Source of the DNA: JAKEGN01 sp964465665
Lineage (GTDB): Bacteria; Pseudomonadota; Gammaproteobacteria; Steroidobacterales; Woeseiaceae
Direction of reading: 5' to 3'
DNA: 26,385 nt
Assembly (NCBI GenBank): GCA_964465665.1
Contig: CAYXKM010000062.1
Coordinates: 1 to 26,385 of the forward strand
Of the stretch, positions 15,184 to 23,505 are shown one piece after another. Within the stretch, counting starts at the first letter, position 1. The number at the start of each line of letters is the position of its first letter. The position numbers and the translations under genes are program-made. The notes beneath the pieces were generated by a model. That model made no database searches. It saw nothing but the letters and a program-made list of their open reading frames with translations, and was not told the origin of the DNA.

Positions 15184-15979
15184 TACCTGTGGCTGCAATG
15201 TAACGCATGCCAATCAGCACCTCTTGCACGGCGAAGCTCACCTGGCTCATACCGGCAATGGAAGAGAATCCATCGAAGTTCTCAAAGGGTTGCTCGACGC
15301 GAACGATCACCAGGCAGAACACAATCGGCAGCATTTCGCGGAGCACGGTGTTCTGGCAGTCAACCTCATGTCGTCGCCTGGCGCAGGCAAGACGGCGTTG
15401 CTCGAGGCAACGATCGATGCGCTGCGTGAGCGTTACCGTATGGCCATCATCGTCGGTGACCTGGAAACCGACAACGACGCTTTGCGTCTGCGGCAACATG
15501 GTGCACCGGCAATTCAGATCAGCACGGGCAGTGCCTGCCACCTGGATGCTCACATGGTACATATGGCTTTGCACGATCTGGACTTGCACGATCTCGATAT
15601 CGTGTTTATCGAAAACGTCGGCAATCTCGTATGTCCGGCCAGTTTCGATCTCGGGCAGCACTGCAACGTTACGCTGTTGTCATCGCCGGAGGGCGACGAC
15701 AAACCGCAGAAATACCCCGTAATGTTCCGCGCCGCGGATCTCATGCTGCTGACGAAATCGGACCTGACGCCGTTGCTGGGCGATTTCGTTCCGCAACGCG
15801 CGGAACAGCGCTTGCGCGAGCTCGCGAACGATGCACCCGTGTTCGAGCTATCGAGCCGAAGCGGCGCGGGTATGAATCTTTGGATCCACTGGCTCGAGCA
15901 TTCGCTTCAGCTCCAGCGCGCGAAAATCCGCGACGCAGTCGAGAAGCACGCGCACGCCACAGGGCACAGTCATGGCTAG
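15176..15979 (+). CDS. hypB: Hydrogenase nickel incorporation GTPase HypB
   Basis: A 267-residue SIMIBI GTPase. The N-terminus MCDTCGC gives the high-affinity nickel motif (CxxCGC), which supports the GTG start at 15176. The P-loop is SSPGAGKT (66-73), the metal-bridging GTPase-domain site includes Cys121-His122 and Cys153 (NLVCPASFD), and the guanine-specificity motif is TKSD (193-196). A long poly-His nickel-storage region is absent, but scattered His residues (11, 15, 18, 22, 25) and a His-rich C-terminus (HAHATGHSHG) are present. GTP hydrolysis drives nickel delivery with HypA. It overlaps both neighbours by 8 bp. Confidence 0.96.
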   Translation: MCDTCGCNVTHANQHLLHGEAHLAHTGNGRESIEVLKGLLDANDHQAEHNRQHFAEHGVLAVNLMSSPGAGKTALLEATIDALRERYRMAIIVGDLETDNDALRLRQHGAPAIQISTGSACHLDAHMVHMALHDLDLHDLDIVFIENVGNLVCPASFDLGQHCNVTLLSSPEGDDKPQKYPVMFRAADLMLLTKSDLTPLLGDFVPQRAEQRLRELANDAPVFELSSRSGAGMNLWIHWLEHSLQLQRAKIRDAVEKHAHATGHSHG

Positions 15980-17117
15980 CGTCGCGGACATTCAGCGTGA
16001 TGCCGATATCTGGCTGAAGAAACTGCACGAGCTCGATCTGCAGGAGCCTGTACGGATCATGAACGTGTGTGGCGGGCACGAGCGAGCCATATCGATCGCC
16101 GGCCTGCGCACCGCTATTCCGAAAAAGATCGAGCTGGTGCCCGGCCCGGGATGCCCGGTATGCATTTGCCCCGAAGAGGATATCTACGAAGCGATGCAGC
16201 TCGCATTGCATGAGGACGTGATCCTTGTGGCCTTCGGTGACATGCTGCGTGTGCCGGTCAATGCGCCGAAAAAGGAACCGCGATCATTGGAGCAGGCGCG
16301 CGTCGCCGGTGCAGATATCCGACCGGTAGCAAGCCCGACCGAGGTCGTGCGCATCGCCAGCGCAAACCCGAATCGTCGCGTGATTTTTTTCGCTGCGGGC
16401 TTCGAGACAACGACCGCACCGGTCGCGGCCATGCTGGCCGAAGGTGTGCCGCAAAATCTCACGGTGCTGCTGTCCGGAAGGCTCACCTGGCCAGCGGTGG
16501 CGATGTTGCTTGATTCCGGCACGCCCGGATTTGCAGCACTCATTGCACCCGGTCATGTATCGACGATCATGGGTCCCGAAGAATGGCTGTTCGTCCCGGA
16601 GCAGCACGGCATCCCTGCCGCCGTAGCCGGATTCCGGCCCGATACCTTGCTTGCCGCAATGTATTCGGTGCTGCGTCAGCTGCGGGAAGGGCGCGCAATT
16701 CTCGACAACTGTTATCCCGAAGTGGTGCGCCCGGGCGGAAATCCGCTGGCCCGTCGCCAGCTCGCCGAAGTCATGCAGGTCAGCAACGCCAACTGGCGTG
16801 GCATCGGCGTGATTCCGCGTTCCGGCTTCGAACTGCGAGATGCGTATGCGGCGCACGATGCGCGGAAGCAGTTCCCTTCCTACGCCGATGAGTCACGTAA
16901 GCGCATCGGCGAGATGCCGCCCGGATGCGATTGCGCAAGCGTCGTTCTCGGGAAGCGTTACCCGAACGAGTGTCGCCTGTACGGACTTGCCTGCACACCG
17001 CGCAAGCCCGTTGGACCCTGCATGGTGTCCGACGAGGGGGCCTGCCGTATCTGGTGGTCTTCCGGTTATCGCGAAAACGTCTGGGAGGGCAGGGCAAAAA
17101 GGCATTCTGTTGGATGA
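15972..17117 (+). CDS. hypD: Hydrogenase Fe-cyanide assembly protein HypD
   Basis: A 381-residue scaffold on which Fe(CN)2CO is assembled with HypC. Conserved features are CGGHE (Cys33), GPGCPVC (Cys61, Cys64) and the FETTTAP turn. The C-terminal 4Fe-4S cluster region has GCDCASV, a Cys in YPNEC, then LACTP and GPCMVSDEGAC. Length is typical. The ATG at 15972 lies 8 bp inside hypB. The order hypC-A-B-D-F-E differs from the common hypABFCDE arrangement, but all six are present and uninterrupted. Confidence 0.96.
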   Translation: MASVADIQRDADIWLKKLHELDLQEPVRIMNVCGGHERAISIAGLRTAIPKKIELVPGPGCPVCICPEEDIYEAMQLALHEDVILVAFGDMLRVPVNAPKKEPRSLEQARVAGADIRPVASPTEVVRIASANPNRRVIFFAAGFETTTAPVAAMLAEGVPQNLTVLLSGRLTWPAVAMLLDSGTPGFAALIAPGHVSTIMGPEEWLFVPEQHGIPAAVAGFRPDTLLAAMYSVLRQLREGRAILDNCYPEVVRPGGNPLARRQLAEVMQVSNANWRGIGVIPRSGFELRDAYAAHDARKQFPSYADESRKRIGEMPPGCDCASVVLGKRYPNECRLYGLACTPRKPVGPCMVSDEGACRIWWSSGYRENVWEGRAKRHSVG

Positions 17118-19449
17118 TGCCGTGCACAAGGCCTCCTGCGAGCTGCTGAGCTCCGGTCACGCCAGGTCATGCCGGACTGCACGGATGGTCGTCAGTGGCC
17201 AGGTTCAGGGTGTCGGTTTCCGGCCCTTCGTCTACCGGCTGGCAACGCGGCTCGGACTCGCTGGCCAGGTGCGCAATTGCCTCGGCGAAGTCGAAATCCT
17301 GCTTCGCGGCCCGCCGGAAACCCTGGCTCGCTTTCAGCACGACCTCATCGATGCGGCACCGCCACTTGCGGAGCCACGCATCGTCAGCATGATGGACATG
17401 GAAGGCCGGGATTTCAGCGGCTTTCAGATTGTTGACAGTGTCGCGGACTCCGCAGCCAATATTTCCGTGCCTCCCGACTACTTCATGTGCGACGACTGCC
17501 GCAGGGAACAGCGTGATCCGGCGGATCAGCGTTACCGCTACCCGTTTATCAACTGCACCCAGTGCGGCCCGCGTTACACACTGATCGAAGATCTGCCCTA
17601 CGACCGCGCCAACACCGGTATGTCGGGATTTCCACTTTGCGATGATTGCCGCGCCGAGTACCTGGATCCACTTGACCGGCGCTTCCATGCCGAACCGCTC
17701 GCGTGTCCGGTCTGCGGTCCGAAACTGTTGTTCGCCAATAGTGGTCAGCCGGTCATCGAACAAGGTGATGCCGCGCTGCAAAGCGCCTTGCAGAGCCTTC
17801 GCGACGGGCAGATCGTTGCGGTGCGGGGAATCGGCGGCTATCACCTGATGTGCGACGCACGGCACGATCAAGCGGTAGCAAACCTGCGGCAACGCAAGAA
17901 CCGGCCGCACAAGCCGCTGGCAGTGATGCTGCCGCTGGCAGGTATGGACGGACTGGAGCAAGTGCGCAACCTTGCGATACTTGAGGAGGCCGAAGCCGAA
18001 GCGCTTATCAGCCCGATGCGCCCGATCGTACTGTGCCGCAAGAGACCGGGTGCCTGGCTCGCAAGCGGCATTGCACCTGGTCTCGACGAACTGGGGTTGT
18101 TCCTGCCTTACAGTCCGCTGCACCAGTTGCTGCTGGATGACTTCGGCGGGCCGCTCGTTGCGACGTCCGGAAACTTGAGCGGTGAACCGGTGCTTACCGA
18201 TGTCGAGGAGGCCGGGCGACGGCTCTGCACGATTGCCGATGCCTTCCTGCACCACGACCGGCCAATAGTGAGACCTGCAGACGACCCGGTCTTTCGCCGT
18301 ATCGAAGGCCGTTTGCGGCCCCTGCGCATTGGCCGCGGTTCAGCGCCGCGCGAAATGACCTTGCCGTGGTCGCAGCCGCAACCGTTGCTGGCCGTCGGTG
18401 GCCACATGAAGGGCAGCATCGCACTCGCCTGGGACGATCGGGTGGTCGTGTCACCGCACATCGGCGAGATGGACAATCCCCGGAGTCTCGCGGTACTCGA
18501 GCAACTCGCTGCCGATCTGCAACGTCTCTACCATGTACAGGCGGCCCACATTGCCTGCGATGCGCATACCGGCTACACAACGCATCGCTGGGCAAGGCAA
18601 CAGCGGGAGTTGCCGTCTACGACCGTGTGGCATCATCGGGCGCATGCCTCGGCGCTCGTTGCCGAGCATGCGGGCGAGGCGCAATGGCTTGTCTTCACCT
18701 GGGACGGTGTGGGCATGGGGGAGGACGGCACCTTGTGGGGTGGCGAAGCATTGTATGGAACGCCGGGCCGATGGCAACGGCTGGCAAGCCTGCGTCCATT
18801 TAACCTGCCGGGTGGCGAACGGGCTGGCAGGGAACCCTGGCGCAGCGCGGCGGCAATGTCGTGGGCATGCGGTGCCAACTGGCGGGATTTTCCCGATTCG
18901 CAGGGCCTCGCGTATTACGCCTGGCAGCATCGCCTGAACAGTCCTGCGAGCAGCGCGGCGGGACGCGTGTTCGATGCGGCTGCTTACCTGGTTTGCGGTA
19001 CCGCCTCGAGCAGTTTCGAAGCACAGGGCCCGATGCTGCTCGAAGCGCTATGCCGGCAAGCCGGAGATGCCATCGAGCTGCCACTGACGACGGATGAGAC
19101 CGGCGTCTTGCGCAGTGACTGGCAAGGGCTGCTCGCGCGGATGGCGGATAATTCGATTGCGCCGGCGGCGCGAGCGGAAACCTTTCACACGTCGATGGCG
19201 CAGGTCATTCTGACGCAAGCGCGACATCTGCGTGAGCATCGACAGGTCGACCGGGTCGGCCTGACCGGTGGCGTATTCCAGAACCGGGTGCTGTGCGAGC
19301 AGGCGATGCAGATGCTGAAATCCGACGGATTCGACGTGCGCATTGCGACAGAATTGCCGTGCAACGATGCAGCGCTGGCTTTTGGCCAGGCGGCGGAGCT
19401 TGCCGCGCAATCGGCGCAGTCGAACATAAAGAATCGCGCCTATGGATGA
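17110..19449 (+). CDS. hypF: Carbamoyltransferase HypF
   Basis: A protein of about 779 residues that makes the carbamoyl group for cyanide synthesis from carbamoyl phosphate and ATP and passes it to the HypE C-terminal Cys. Domains in order: acylphosphatase (SGQVQGVGFRPFVYRLA, near residues 28-44), two zinc fingers (CDDCRREQ...CTQCGP and CDDCRAEY...CPVCGP), a YrdC-like domain (from about 225), and a Kae1-like domain with HHRAHASALVAEH and GLTGGVFQNRVL. The start is uncertain. TTG at 17110 has an AAGG upstream and gives the same 8-bp overlap as the other hyp junctions; GTG at 17122 and ATG at 17185 are alternatives, the latter cutting close to the acylphosphatase strand. Confidence 0.94.
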   Translation: MDDAVHKASCELLSSGHARSCRTARMVVSGQVQGVGFRPFVYRLATRLGLAGQVRNCLGEVEILLRGPPETLARFQHDLIDAAPPLAEPRIVSMMDMEGRDFSGFQIVDSVADSAANISVPPDYFMCDDCRREQRDPADQRYRYPFINCTQCGPRYTLIEDLPYDRANTGMSGFPLCDDCRAEYLDPLDRRFHAEPLACPVCGPKLLFANSGQPVIEQGDAALQSALQSLRDGQIVAVRGIGGYHLMCDARHDQAVANLRQRKNRPHKPLAVMLPLAGMDGLEQVRNLAILEEAEAEALISPMRPIVLCRKRPGAWLASGIAPGLDELGLFLPYSPLHQLLLDDFGGPLVATSGNLSGEPVLTDVEEAGRRLCTIADAFLHHDRPIVRPADDPVFRRIEGRLRPLRIGRGSAPREMTLPWSQPQPLLAVGGHMKGSIALAWDDRVVVSPHIGEMDNPRSLAVLEQLAADLQRLYHVQAAHIACDAHTGYTTHRWARQQRELPSTTVWHHRAHASALVAEHAGEAQWLVFTWDGVGMGEDGTLWGGEALYGTPGRWQRLASLRPFNLPGGERAGREPWRSAAAMSWACGANWRDFPDSQGLAYYAWQHRLNSPASSAAGRVFDAAAYLVCGTASSSFEAQGPMLLEALCRQAGDAIELPLTTDETGVLRSDWQGLLARMADNSIAPAARAETFHTSMAQVILTQARHLREHRQVDRVGLTGGVFQNRVLCEQAMQMLKSDGFDVRIATELPCNDAALAFGQAAELAAQSAQSNIKNRAYG

Positions 19450-20443
19450 CGAACGCATCAGCCTCGCGCACGGCAACGGCGGTCGCTTCATGCGCGAGCT
19501 GATCGACGAGATTTTCTTGCGACATCTGGGCGGGAGCGGTCTCGACGTGCAGGCAGATGCCGTGCCGATTGCCCTGAACGGCGGCGAAGTGATGATCACG
19601 ACCGACGGCTTTACCGTGCAGCCGCTCGAGTTTCCGGGCGGCGATATCGGCTCATTGGCCGTGCACGGCACGGTCAACGACCTGGCGGTTTCCGGGGCGC
19701 AGCCTTTGTACCTGACGCTGAATGTATTCATCGAGGAAGGCATGGAAATTGCGACGCTCGATCGGATCGTGCGGAGCCTCGCCAAAGCCGCGGACGATGC
19801 CGGCGTCAAGGTCAGTGCCGGCGACACCAAGGTTGTACGCCGTGGCGAGGGTGGCGGGCTGTACCTTGCGACCACCGGCGTTGGTGTCAGGCTGCCCGGC
19901 GTTATGCCGTCATTGAAGCGCATCAAAAGCGGCGATGTACTGTTACTCAGTGGCAGTGTCGGTGATCACGGCACCGCGGTCATGCTGGCGCGGGAGCAGT
20001 TCGGTTTGCGCGGTGATCTCAGGTCCGATTCCGCCTGCGTCTTGCCGCTGACAAAAGCCATGATGGCATTCGGCGGTCTGCGCTTCATGCGCGACCCGAC
20101 GCGCGGAGGCATCGCCTCGGTCGCGCATGAGATCGTCCGCGCAACCGGTCTCGGAGTGCGCTTCAACGATACGATTCCGGTGCAGGATCCGGTTCGTTCC
20201 GTGTGTGAAATGCTCGGCTTCGATCCGTATTACCTGGCCTGCGAAGGCCGTGTTCTGGCCGTTGTCGCAAGCGATGCGGCCGATGCCGCACTGGCTGCGT
20301 GGAGAGCGCTGCCGTCCGGTCGGGACGCGGCGATTGTCGGTCGTATGGTAGACAAGCCGGTGCGCGTCATCCTCGAAACCGCCTTGGGCGGCGAACGTTT
20401 CATCGAGGAACTCGAGGACGATCCCCTGCCGAGAATCTGCTGA
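19442..20443 (+). CDS. hypE: Carbamoyl dehydratase HypE
   Basis: A 333-residue PurM/ThiL-like ATPase. The N-terminus ISLAHGNGGRFMRELI and the block TTDGFTVQPLEFPGGDIGSL are characteristic, and the protein ends in PRIC with Cys333 as the last residue. That Cys accepts the carbamoyl group from HypF; HypE then dehydrates it to a thiocyanate using ATP, and cyanide goes to the HypC-HypD iron. The ATG overlaps the hypF stop by 8 bp. It is the last canonical maturation gene; the next frame begins 19 bp downstream. Confidence 0.97.
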   Translation: MDDERISLAHGNGGRFMRELIDEIFLRHLGGSGLDVQADAVPIALNGGEVMITTDGFTVQPLEFPGGDIGSLAVHGTVNDLAVSGAQPLYLTLNVFIEEGMEIATLDRIVRSLAKAADDAGVKVSAGDTKVVRRGEGGGLYLATTGVGVRLPGVMPSLKRIKSGDVLLLSGSVGDHGTAVMLAREQFGLRGDLRSDSACVLPLTKAMMAFGGLRFMRDPTRGGIASVAHEIVRATGLGVRFNDTIPVQDPVRSVCEMLGFDPYYLACEGRVLAVVASDAADAALAAWRALPSGRDAAIVGRMVDKPVRVILETALGGERFIEELEDDPLPRIC

Positions 20444-20462
20444 ACGAAATGGCAGGCGCAGT

Positions 20463-22079
20463 GTGAGCCGGTCCGAGACACCGCGGGCGGATTCAGCCGA
20501 AGGCCGGGCCAACCCGCATCTGCCGCAACTGATCCGGGAATTACTCGACAGCGATGCCTACCCACACCACCCCGCACCTGTCGAACTGATAGAAACGCAC
20601 ATTTCGTGGGTCTTTCTGGCCGGCAACTTTGTCTACAAGGTCAAGAAGCCGGTGGCACTCGGATTCCTCGACTTCCGCAAGCTGGAACAACGCCGCTTCT
20701 ATTGCGAGGAAGAGATTCGTCTGAATCGGCGGTTTGCTCCGGAAATCTACATTGATGTCGTGAAAATCACGTTGCAGAACGGTCGACCGCAGCTCGAGGG
20801 ACAGGGCACGGCGATCGAGTACGCGGTCAAGATGCATCGATTCGACGAGGCACTGCGGCTCGACAAGCAACTTGAAAGCGGGCTGCTCCGTGCCGAAGAC
20901 ATGCGTGAATTGGGTGCCAACATCGCCGCTCGTCATGAAGCCGCTGATATCGTACCTATCAGTCAGCGGCAGCATGTTCTGGAGTTGACCGAAACGCAGA
21001 TGCACGACAACTTCACGGCACTGCGCTCGCGTATCGACGACGGCTTGCTATCACCCTTGTACGAATGGACGCAACAGGCACTGCATCGATTGCGACCGGC
21101 CATAAGCCAGCGCTTCGACCAGGGTTTTTTTCGCGACTGCCACGGGGACCTGCATCTTGCAAACCTGGTTCGCTTGCCGAGCGGCATCACGACTTTCGAC
21201 TGCATAGAATTCAGTGCCGACCTCAGGAACATCGACGTAGCCTGCGACATTGCATTTCTCGTCATGGACCTGGAATCGAAGCGGCGTGCCGATCTGGCGG
21301 CGCATTTCATCAACCGCTACTTCGAACGGACGGACGACTACGACAGCATGCGCCTGTTCGACCTGTATTTCGTATACCGGTGCCTGGTCCGGGCCAAGGT
21401 CGATGCAATCCGTGCGAGCGAGCGCAGCGACGACGGCGCACGGCTCGAAGATCTTGACGAAGCGAGACGCTATTGCAACATGGCAACGCGCCAAACGGTG
21501 AAGCGGCGGCCACTTTTGATATCGATGCACGGCCTTTCAGGTTCCGGCAAGACCTGGATCTCGGAGCGCCTGATGGCAGCGCTGCCCGCGATTCGCATCC
21601 GCTCGGATCTGTTGCGAAAACGCCTGTTCGGATTGGCTGAATCACAAAAAAGCGAGTCGGGAGTTGGCGAGGGCATTTACGTGTCCAGCGCAGACGATGA
21701 AGTGTATGCAGGAATGCGGCGCCGCGCGGAGCCCGTGCTTGGCGAAAGGCATAATGTCATCCTGGACGCGACTTTTCTGCATCGTGGCCAGCGTGCGCAG
21801 GCAACTCAACTCGCTCTCGATTGCGGTGCCGAACTGATTTTTGTCAGAGCAACGGCGCCGCAGGAGGAATTGCAAAGGCGCATCCGTGCCAGACAGCAAG
21901 GCGGTGCCGATGCCTCTGAAGCCAGTCTCGCGGTTCTGGAGCACCAGTTGAAATCCGTCGAAGCGATGACGGACTTCGAACAGTCCCGGTCGATCACGGT
22001 CGACAGTCGTGACTCGGCTGCTGTGGCCCTGCTTGCTGATCAGGTTCGCGAAAGAGCAGGAGGGGTGACGCGACTATGA
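20463..22079 (+). CDS. Fused APH-like kinase / P-loop ATP-binding protein
   Basis: A 538-residue two-domain protein. The first ~340 residues match the aminoglycoside phosphotransferase/protein-kinase-like fold: a VYKVKKP Lys strand (57-63), catalytic loop DCHGDLHLANLV (225-236) and metal Asp in TTFDCIEF (243-250). The second domain is an AAA_33-type P-loop kinase with Walker A GLSGSGKT (357-364) and a VILDATFLHRGQR segment typical of gluconate/polynucleotide-kinase-like proteins. This fusion occurs in many proteobacteria as a 'bifunctional aminoglycoside phosphotransferase/ATP-binding protein' of unknown substrate; drug resistance should not be assumed. The GTG at 20463 follows hypE by 19 bp with GGCAGG upstream, so it is probably in the hyp transcript. 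Confidence 0.88.
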   Translation: MSRSETPRADSAEGRANPHLPQLIRELLDSDAYPHHPAPVELIETHISWVFLAGNFVYKVKKPVALGFLDFRKLEQRRFYCEEEIRLNRRFAPEIYIDVVKITLQNGRPQLEGQGTAIEYAVKMHRFDEALRLDKQLESGLLRAEDMRELGANIAARHEAADIVPISQRQHVLELTETQMHDNFTALRSRIDDGLLSPLYEWTQQALHRLRPAISQRFDQGFFRDCHGDLHLANLVRLPSGITTFDCIEFSADLRNIDVACDIAFLVMDLESKRRADLAAHFINRYFERTDDYDSMRLFDLYFVYRCLVRAKVDAIRASERSDDGARLEDLDEARRYCNMATRQTVKRRPLLISMHGLSGSGKTWISERLMAALPAIRIRSDLLRKRLFGLAESQKSESGVGEGIYVSSADDEVYAGMRRRAEPVLGERHNVILDATFLHRGQRAQATQLALDCGAELIFVRATAPQEELQRRIRARQQGGADASEASLAVLEHQLKSVEAMTDFEQSRSITVDSRDSAAVALLADQVRERAGGVTRL

Positions 22080-22199
22080 TCAGTGCGCCCGGCATACATG
22101 ACGCAGGTCTCAGTTCAGTAGGTATTCTGGCTGCGGCACTGTCGCCTGTGAGTTCGATCACATCCGGCAAAATCGGGTTGCGTTATTTGTGCGCTGTCA

Positions 22200-22463
22200 T
22201 TGATAGATGGCGCAATTCAAGTGCATACAGACAATGTCATTCCGTTTCCACTGAGTCGCCGCAGCGAGATCAGCGTTTGCCCGCATTGCGGGACGCGTAG
22301 CAACGTCTGGCAGATTGGCAGGTTGCTGTGGGGATACTGCGACGAGCACGCGCTGCGCTGGGTCGTTGCCGATTATCACGATGTTGCGCGTGCCACGATC
22401 AATCGGCGCGAACTTCGCAGGGGCCTCGAGTTTCTCTCGGCCTTCGACGAAATCTCGGCCTGA
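22200..22463 (+). CDS. Small zinc-ribbon protein, unknown function
   Basis: A frame of 87 codons containing Cys27-x2-Cys30 and Cys47-x2-His50, a plausible treble-clef or zinc-ribbon knuckle (VCPHCGTRS ... WGYCDEH), followed by a charged helix rich in Arg and Glu. The start is unclear: TTG at 22200 gives the listed length, while GTG at 22221 would give a protein beginning near HTDNVIPFP. Neither has a good Shine-Dalgarno sequence. It follows the fused kinase by 120 bp on the same strand. The metal-binding pattern and the codon bias make it more likely a gene than chance; the function is unknown. Confidence 0.6.
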   Translation: MIDGAIQVHTDNVIPFPLSRRSEISVCPHCGTRSNVWQIGRLLWGYCDEHALRWVVADYHDVARATINRRELRRGLEFLSAFDEISA

Positions 22464-22532
22464 ATCGCGACCCCGGCGCAGGCGACCCATTGCTCTGCTA
22501 AGCTTTGCCGGCATACCAGTCGGGAGAGCACG

Positions 22533-22907
22533 ATGGCAGAACCGCAATTCCAGCACCTGGCCTGGGACCAGGTTGAACTCGAAACCGTGAATCCGCACAT
22601 GAAGCGCCGCATCGTTACCGGCGAGCGCCTGACGGTTGCACGCATATACTTCAAGGAAGGGTTTCGCGTGCCGCTGCACAGCCACGAGCAGGAACAGGTC
22701 ACGCAGGTCATCTCGGGCGTGCTGCGATTCTGGCTCGGCGCCAATCGCGAAAAGACACTGGATCTCGGTCCCGGCGACGTCATCGTCATCCCCTCCAACG
22801 TGCCGCACGAAGCCCTGTGCATAGGCGACGTAGAGGAAATGGATACCTGGTCACCGCGGCGTGATGACTGGCTGAACAAAACCGACGATTACCTGCGCCA
22901 GTCCTGA
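22533..22907 (+). CDS. Small cupin-domain protein
   Basis: A 124-residue single-cupin protein. Motif 1 is VPLHSHEQEQVTQVISG (47-62), with metal ligands His49, His51 and Glu/Gln near 53-55; motif 2 is GDVIVIPSNVPHEA (81-94), with His92. It resembles the uncharacterised cupins annotated as related to pectin-degradation protein KdgF or small dioxygenase-like proteins, but the substrate cannot be assigned. The ATG follows a GGGAGAG about 5 bases upstream, a good site. It lies alone between the zinc-ribbon gene (69 bp upstream) and a repeat-bearing intergenic region. Confidence 0.88.
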   Translation: MAEPQFQHLAWDQVELETVNPHMKRRIVTGERLTVARIYFKEGFRVPLHSHEQEQVTQVISGVLRFWLGANREKTLDLGPGDVIVIPSNVPHEALCIGDVEEMDTWSPRRDDWLNKTDDYLRQS

Positions 22908-22936
22908 GCGACTCCTGATTCGGTGAACGTGCCCCT

Positions 22937-22960
22937 GTAGGAGCCTGCAGTGCAGGCGAC
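22937..22960 (+). repeat. REP-like hairpin with GTAG head
   Basis: The tetranucleotide GTAG (22937-22940) is followed by a perfect 7-bp inverted repeat, GCCTGCA and TGCAGGC, separated by one base (22943-22957). A GTAG foot plus short hairpin is the structure of REP sequences handled by REP-associated tyrosine transposases. No such transposase gene is in the window. Copy number elsewhere cannot be seen. Confidence 0.55.
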
Positions 22961-22994
22961 CTCGCAAGGCTGGCACCGCGGTTAAACGACGGGC

Positions 22995-23091
22995 ACCCGG
23001 GGAATCTTCCCGGGACACGCCGTGAATACATCCCTGTAGGCTCGCGGCGCGCGTCCCTGCGCGCCGACGGTCCCGGGAAGACACCCCGGAT
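22995..23091. repeat. Nested inverted-repeat element, about 97 bp
   Basis: The outer arms 22995-23016 and 23070-23091 are inverted copies matching at 19 of 22 positions, including a perfect 12-bp core (TCTTCCCGGGAC). Inside is a second GTAG (23036-23039) and a perfect 8-bp hairpin, CGGCGCGC / GCGCGCCG with a 6-base loop (23045-23066). It is non-coding and looks like a small non-autonomous or BIME-like intergenic element. Its nine-base CCCTGTAGG is shared with the hairpin 90 bp upstream. Confidence 0.6.
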
Positions 23092-23285
23092 ACCCTTCGT
23101 TATCAGCATTCGTGGGGCGCATGCTTCGGATCATCGCGGCCGGCGATCTGAAGCGGGTTCAGGCACGGTTCACGTATTTTTCAGCCTGGGTTAAGAGGCC
23201 CGGGACTATCCTGCAGTTGAAGATACCGGCAACCCGACCATGACAGTCACTTGTCACGGGTAACCGCACAGAGCAGGAGGCCAAT

Positions 23286-23483
23286 ATGGATATCGTTATT
23301 GCTGCAGAGAAACCGAGCATCGCCGGCGTTCTGAGTAAGCACCTGAAATACCGGGTCCGCCCGCAGGACATCAAGGTGCACGCGAATCCGGACGAGACCG
23401 GCAGTTTTCTCATCAACTGGGGCCTGAACCGCTACGTGATGTCGCCGGATGGCCAGGTCGCGCTGCACGCCATACGTCAGTAA
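23286..23483 (+). CDS. 65-residue protein with AEKPS motif, unknown function
   Basis: A small protein with an excellent ribosome-binding site (AGGAGG, 5 bases before the ATG), so it is very likely translated. Residues 1-20 read MDIVIAAEKPSIAGVLSKHL, which resembles the first strand and helix of the Toprim domain of topoisomerase III (hydrophobic strand, Ala-Glu-Lys-Pro-Ser, helix). The remaining 45 residues do not continue that fold in any way I recognise and end in a probable strand-turn-strand (RYVMSPDGQVALHAI). No catalytic Asp-x-Asp is present, so topoisomerase activity is not expected. It ends 22 bp from the convergent amidohydrolase gene. Confidence 0.7.
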   Translation: MDIVIAAEKPSIAGVLSKHLKYRVRPQDIKVHANPDETGSFLINWGLNRYVMSPDGQVALHAIRQ

Positions 23484-23505
23484 TGTCTTACGGCTCGCGG
23501 CCAAC

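Larger units (their letters stand above)
22908..23285. other. Intergenic region with repeat hairpins, no gene seen
   Basis: These 378 bp hold no credible frame. They contain a GTAG-headed hairpin at 22937-22960 and a nested inverted-repeat element at 22995-23091. Near the right end is a short dyad, TGACA-6-TGTCA (23241-23256), that could be an operator for the following gene. The Shine-Dalgarno sequence AGGAGG of the 65-residue gene lies at 23275-23280. No clear sigma70 promoter was recognised. Confidence 0.75.

Noticed and set aside
16840..17109. N-terminal extension of HypF by about 90 codons
   Set aside because: The extension lies entirely inside hypD in another frame and precedes the acylphosphatase domain without homologous character.
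20463..22079. Aminoglycoside resistance gene
   Set aside because: Only the fold of the first domain resembles APH; fused to a P-loop kinase and located next to hyp genes, it gives no reason to assume a drug substrate.
22076..22300. 74-codon frame overlapping the kinase stop
   Set aside because: It has low-complexity Ser/Ala content and no motif, and it overlaps the better zinc-ribbon frame.
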